Below, piece after piece: positions 63,644-64,000 of a stretch of 64,000 nucleotides of DNA. The translations under genes and the position numbers were made by a program. The notes beneath the pieces were generated by a model. The model saw only the letters and a program-made list of their open reading frames with translations, was not told where the DNA came from and ran no database searches. Position 1 is the stretch's first letter. Every line of letters starts with the position of its first letter. The DNA comes from Pectinophora gossypiella (lineage: Eukaryota > Arthropoda > Insecta > Lepidoptera > Gelechiidae), in NCBI RefSeq assembly GCF_024362695.1, contig NW_026063251.1:349001-413000 (forward strand), read 5' to 3'.

Positions 63644-63799
63644 CAGTCTGTCAAGAAAGTCATGACAAAAAATAAACATTAACCTGGTAACATTTTCCTT
63701 AAGTGTGAAAGAGACGTCGTTAGTAATGTCCTGCTTAAACTAATGCAAAATGTTACCAGGATAATGCTTATTTTTTGTCAAGACTTTCTTGACAGACTG
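63644..63799. mobile_element. 156-bp MITE with ~55-bp TIRs and TA target
   Basis: CAGTCTGTCAAGAAAGTC at the left mirrors GACTTTCTTGACAGACTG at the right, flanked by TA (63642-63643, 63800-63801). Pairing extends inward through AACATTAACCTGGTAACATT with small differences. Resembles Tc1/mariner MITEs. It lies between the gene's promoter side and the right TIR. Confidence 0.85.
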
Positions 63800-63921
63800 T
63801 ACTTATCAGGTTATTTTTAATTCACCTTTTCCCTCTAAGAGGATTTTTGAGGTAAAAATATGCACAACTTTTACTACTTCGAAATCCGTATTTAGATAAT
63901 TGTACTTTTCAAACAAAATTA

Positions 63922-64000
63922 ATTATGAAACAGACTATTTTGTGTGAAAAGTTGTTTTTTTTTTGTTAAGGCAGAAAAACCACAAAAAATTTGGTAAATA
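63922..64000. repeat. Right TIR, inner part (continues outside)
   Basis: Inverted match to 60589-60669, differing in A-run length and a few bases (for example CACACAAAAT against CATACAAAAT). Runs to the window edge. Confidence 0.85.

Larger units (their letters stand above)
60207..64000 (-). mobile_element. DNA transposon with long TIRs (MULE/NOF-like candidate), right end outside
   Basis: 60589-60669 is an inverted match of 63922-64000, so the element continues past the window edge. If the TIRs are equal, about 370-380 bp more remain. The left boundary lies just after AAATTGTAT in the BEL-C RNase H. The left TIR (about 450 bp) is built of repeated motifs. Inside are a spliced transposase-like gene and two small MITEs (60887-60975, 63644-63799). 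Superfamily is inferred from TIR length and structure only; TSD cannot be read. Confidence 0.7.

Overview
The window is insect DNA, almost certainly from a moth or butterfly. The clues are the retroelement families (CR1-like, Jockey, BEL/Pao, Ty3/Gypsy), non-autonomous Helitrons ending in the CCCGCG...CTAG signature common in Lepidoptera, SINEs with (TATG)n tails, TA-flanked MITEs and a piggyBac relative. I found no host protein gene, rRNA, tRNA or CRISPR array. Nearly every kilobase is a transposable element or a remnant, many inserted into one another with target-site duplications (TSDs) still readable.

Layout. 1-3640: a decayed non-LTR reverse transcriptase (RT-A), broken by a SINE and by a large fold-back Tc1/mariner element. 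4175-9655: a decayed CR1-like element whose 3' UTR took two Helitrons head to head. 9656-33358: an old BEL/Pao element (BEL-A) that received an LTR element (11526-30786). That LTR element received a Jockey element (11820-30396), which in turn received an intact BEL (BEL-B, 13767-20522) and an intact CR1-like element (23626-29352). BEL-A also carries a 3' Jockey scrap and a dimeric MITE. 33385-36603: a broken Helitron holding a TG...CA insertion, then another Jockey scrap. 36745-47203: a minus-strand non-LTR element (RT-C) containing a Gypsy-type LTR element (36978-44607), whose 3' LTR contains a full-length Jockey element (39331-44458). 47204-49130: mostly unique AT-rich sequence with one SINE. 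49135-51290: a minus-strand non-LTR ORF2 (RT-D), followed by a tRNA-derived SINE. About 52320-56318: a Ty3/Gypsy element with an Arc-like Gag, interrupted by a piggyBac deletion derivative and missing its RT core. 56319-60206: the 5' half of a third BEL element (BEL-C). 60207 to beyond the window end: a DNA transposon with long terminal inverted repeats (TIRs) and a two-exon transposase-like gene.

The genes do not form a host pathway. They are self-propagating units: Gag and Pol of LTR elements, ORF1/ORF2 pairs of non-LTR elements, and transposases. The best candidates for currently or recently mobile elements are BEL-B, the CR1-like element, the second Jockey copy and the transposon at the right edge. 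The right-edge transposon is the least familiar: its protein joins a zinc-binding N-terminal part and a candidate DDE core to a C-terminal segment resembling the histidine box of ubiquitin-specific proteases.
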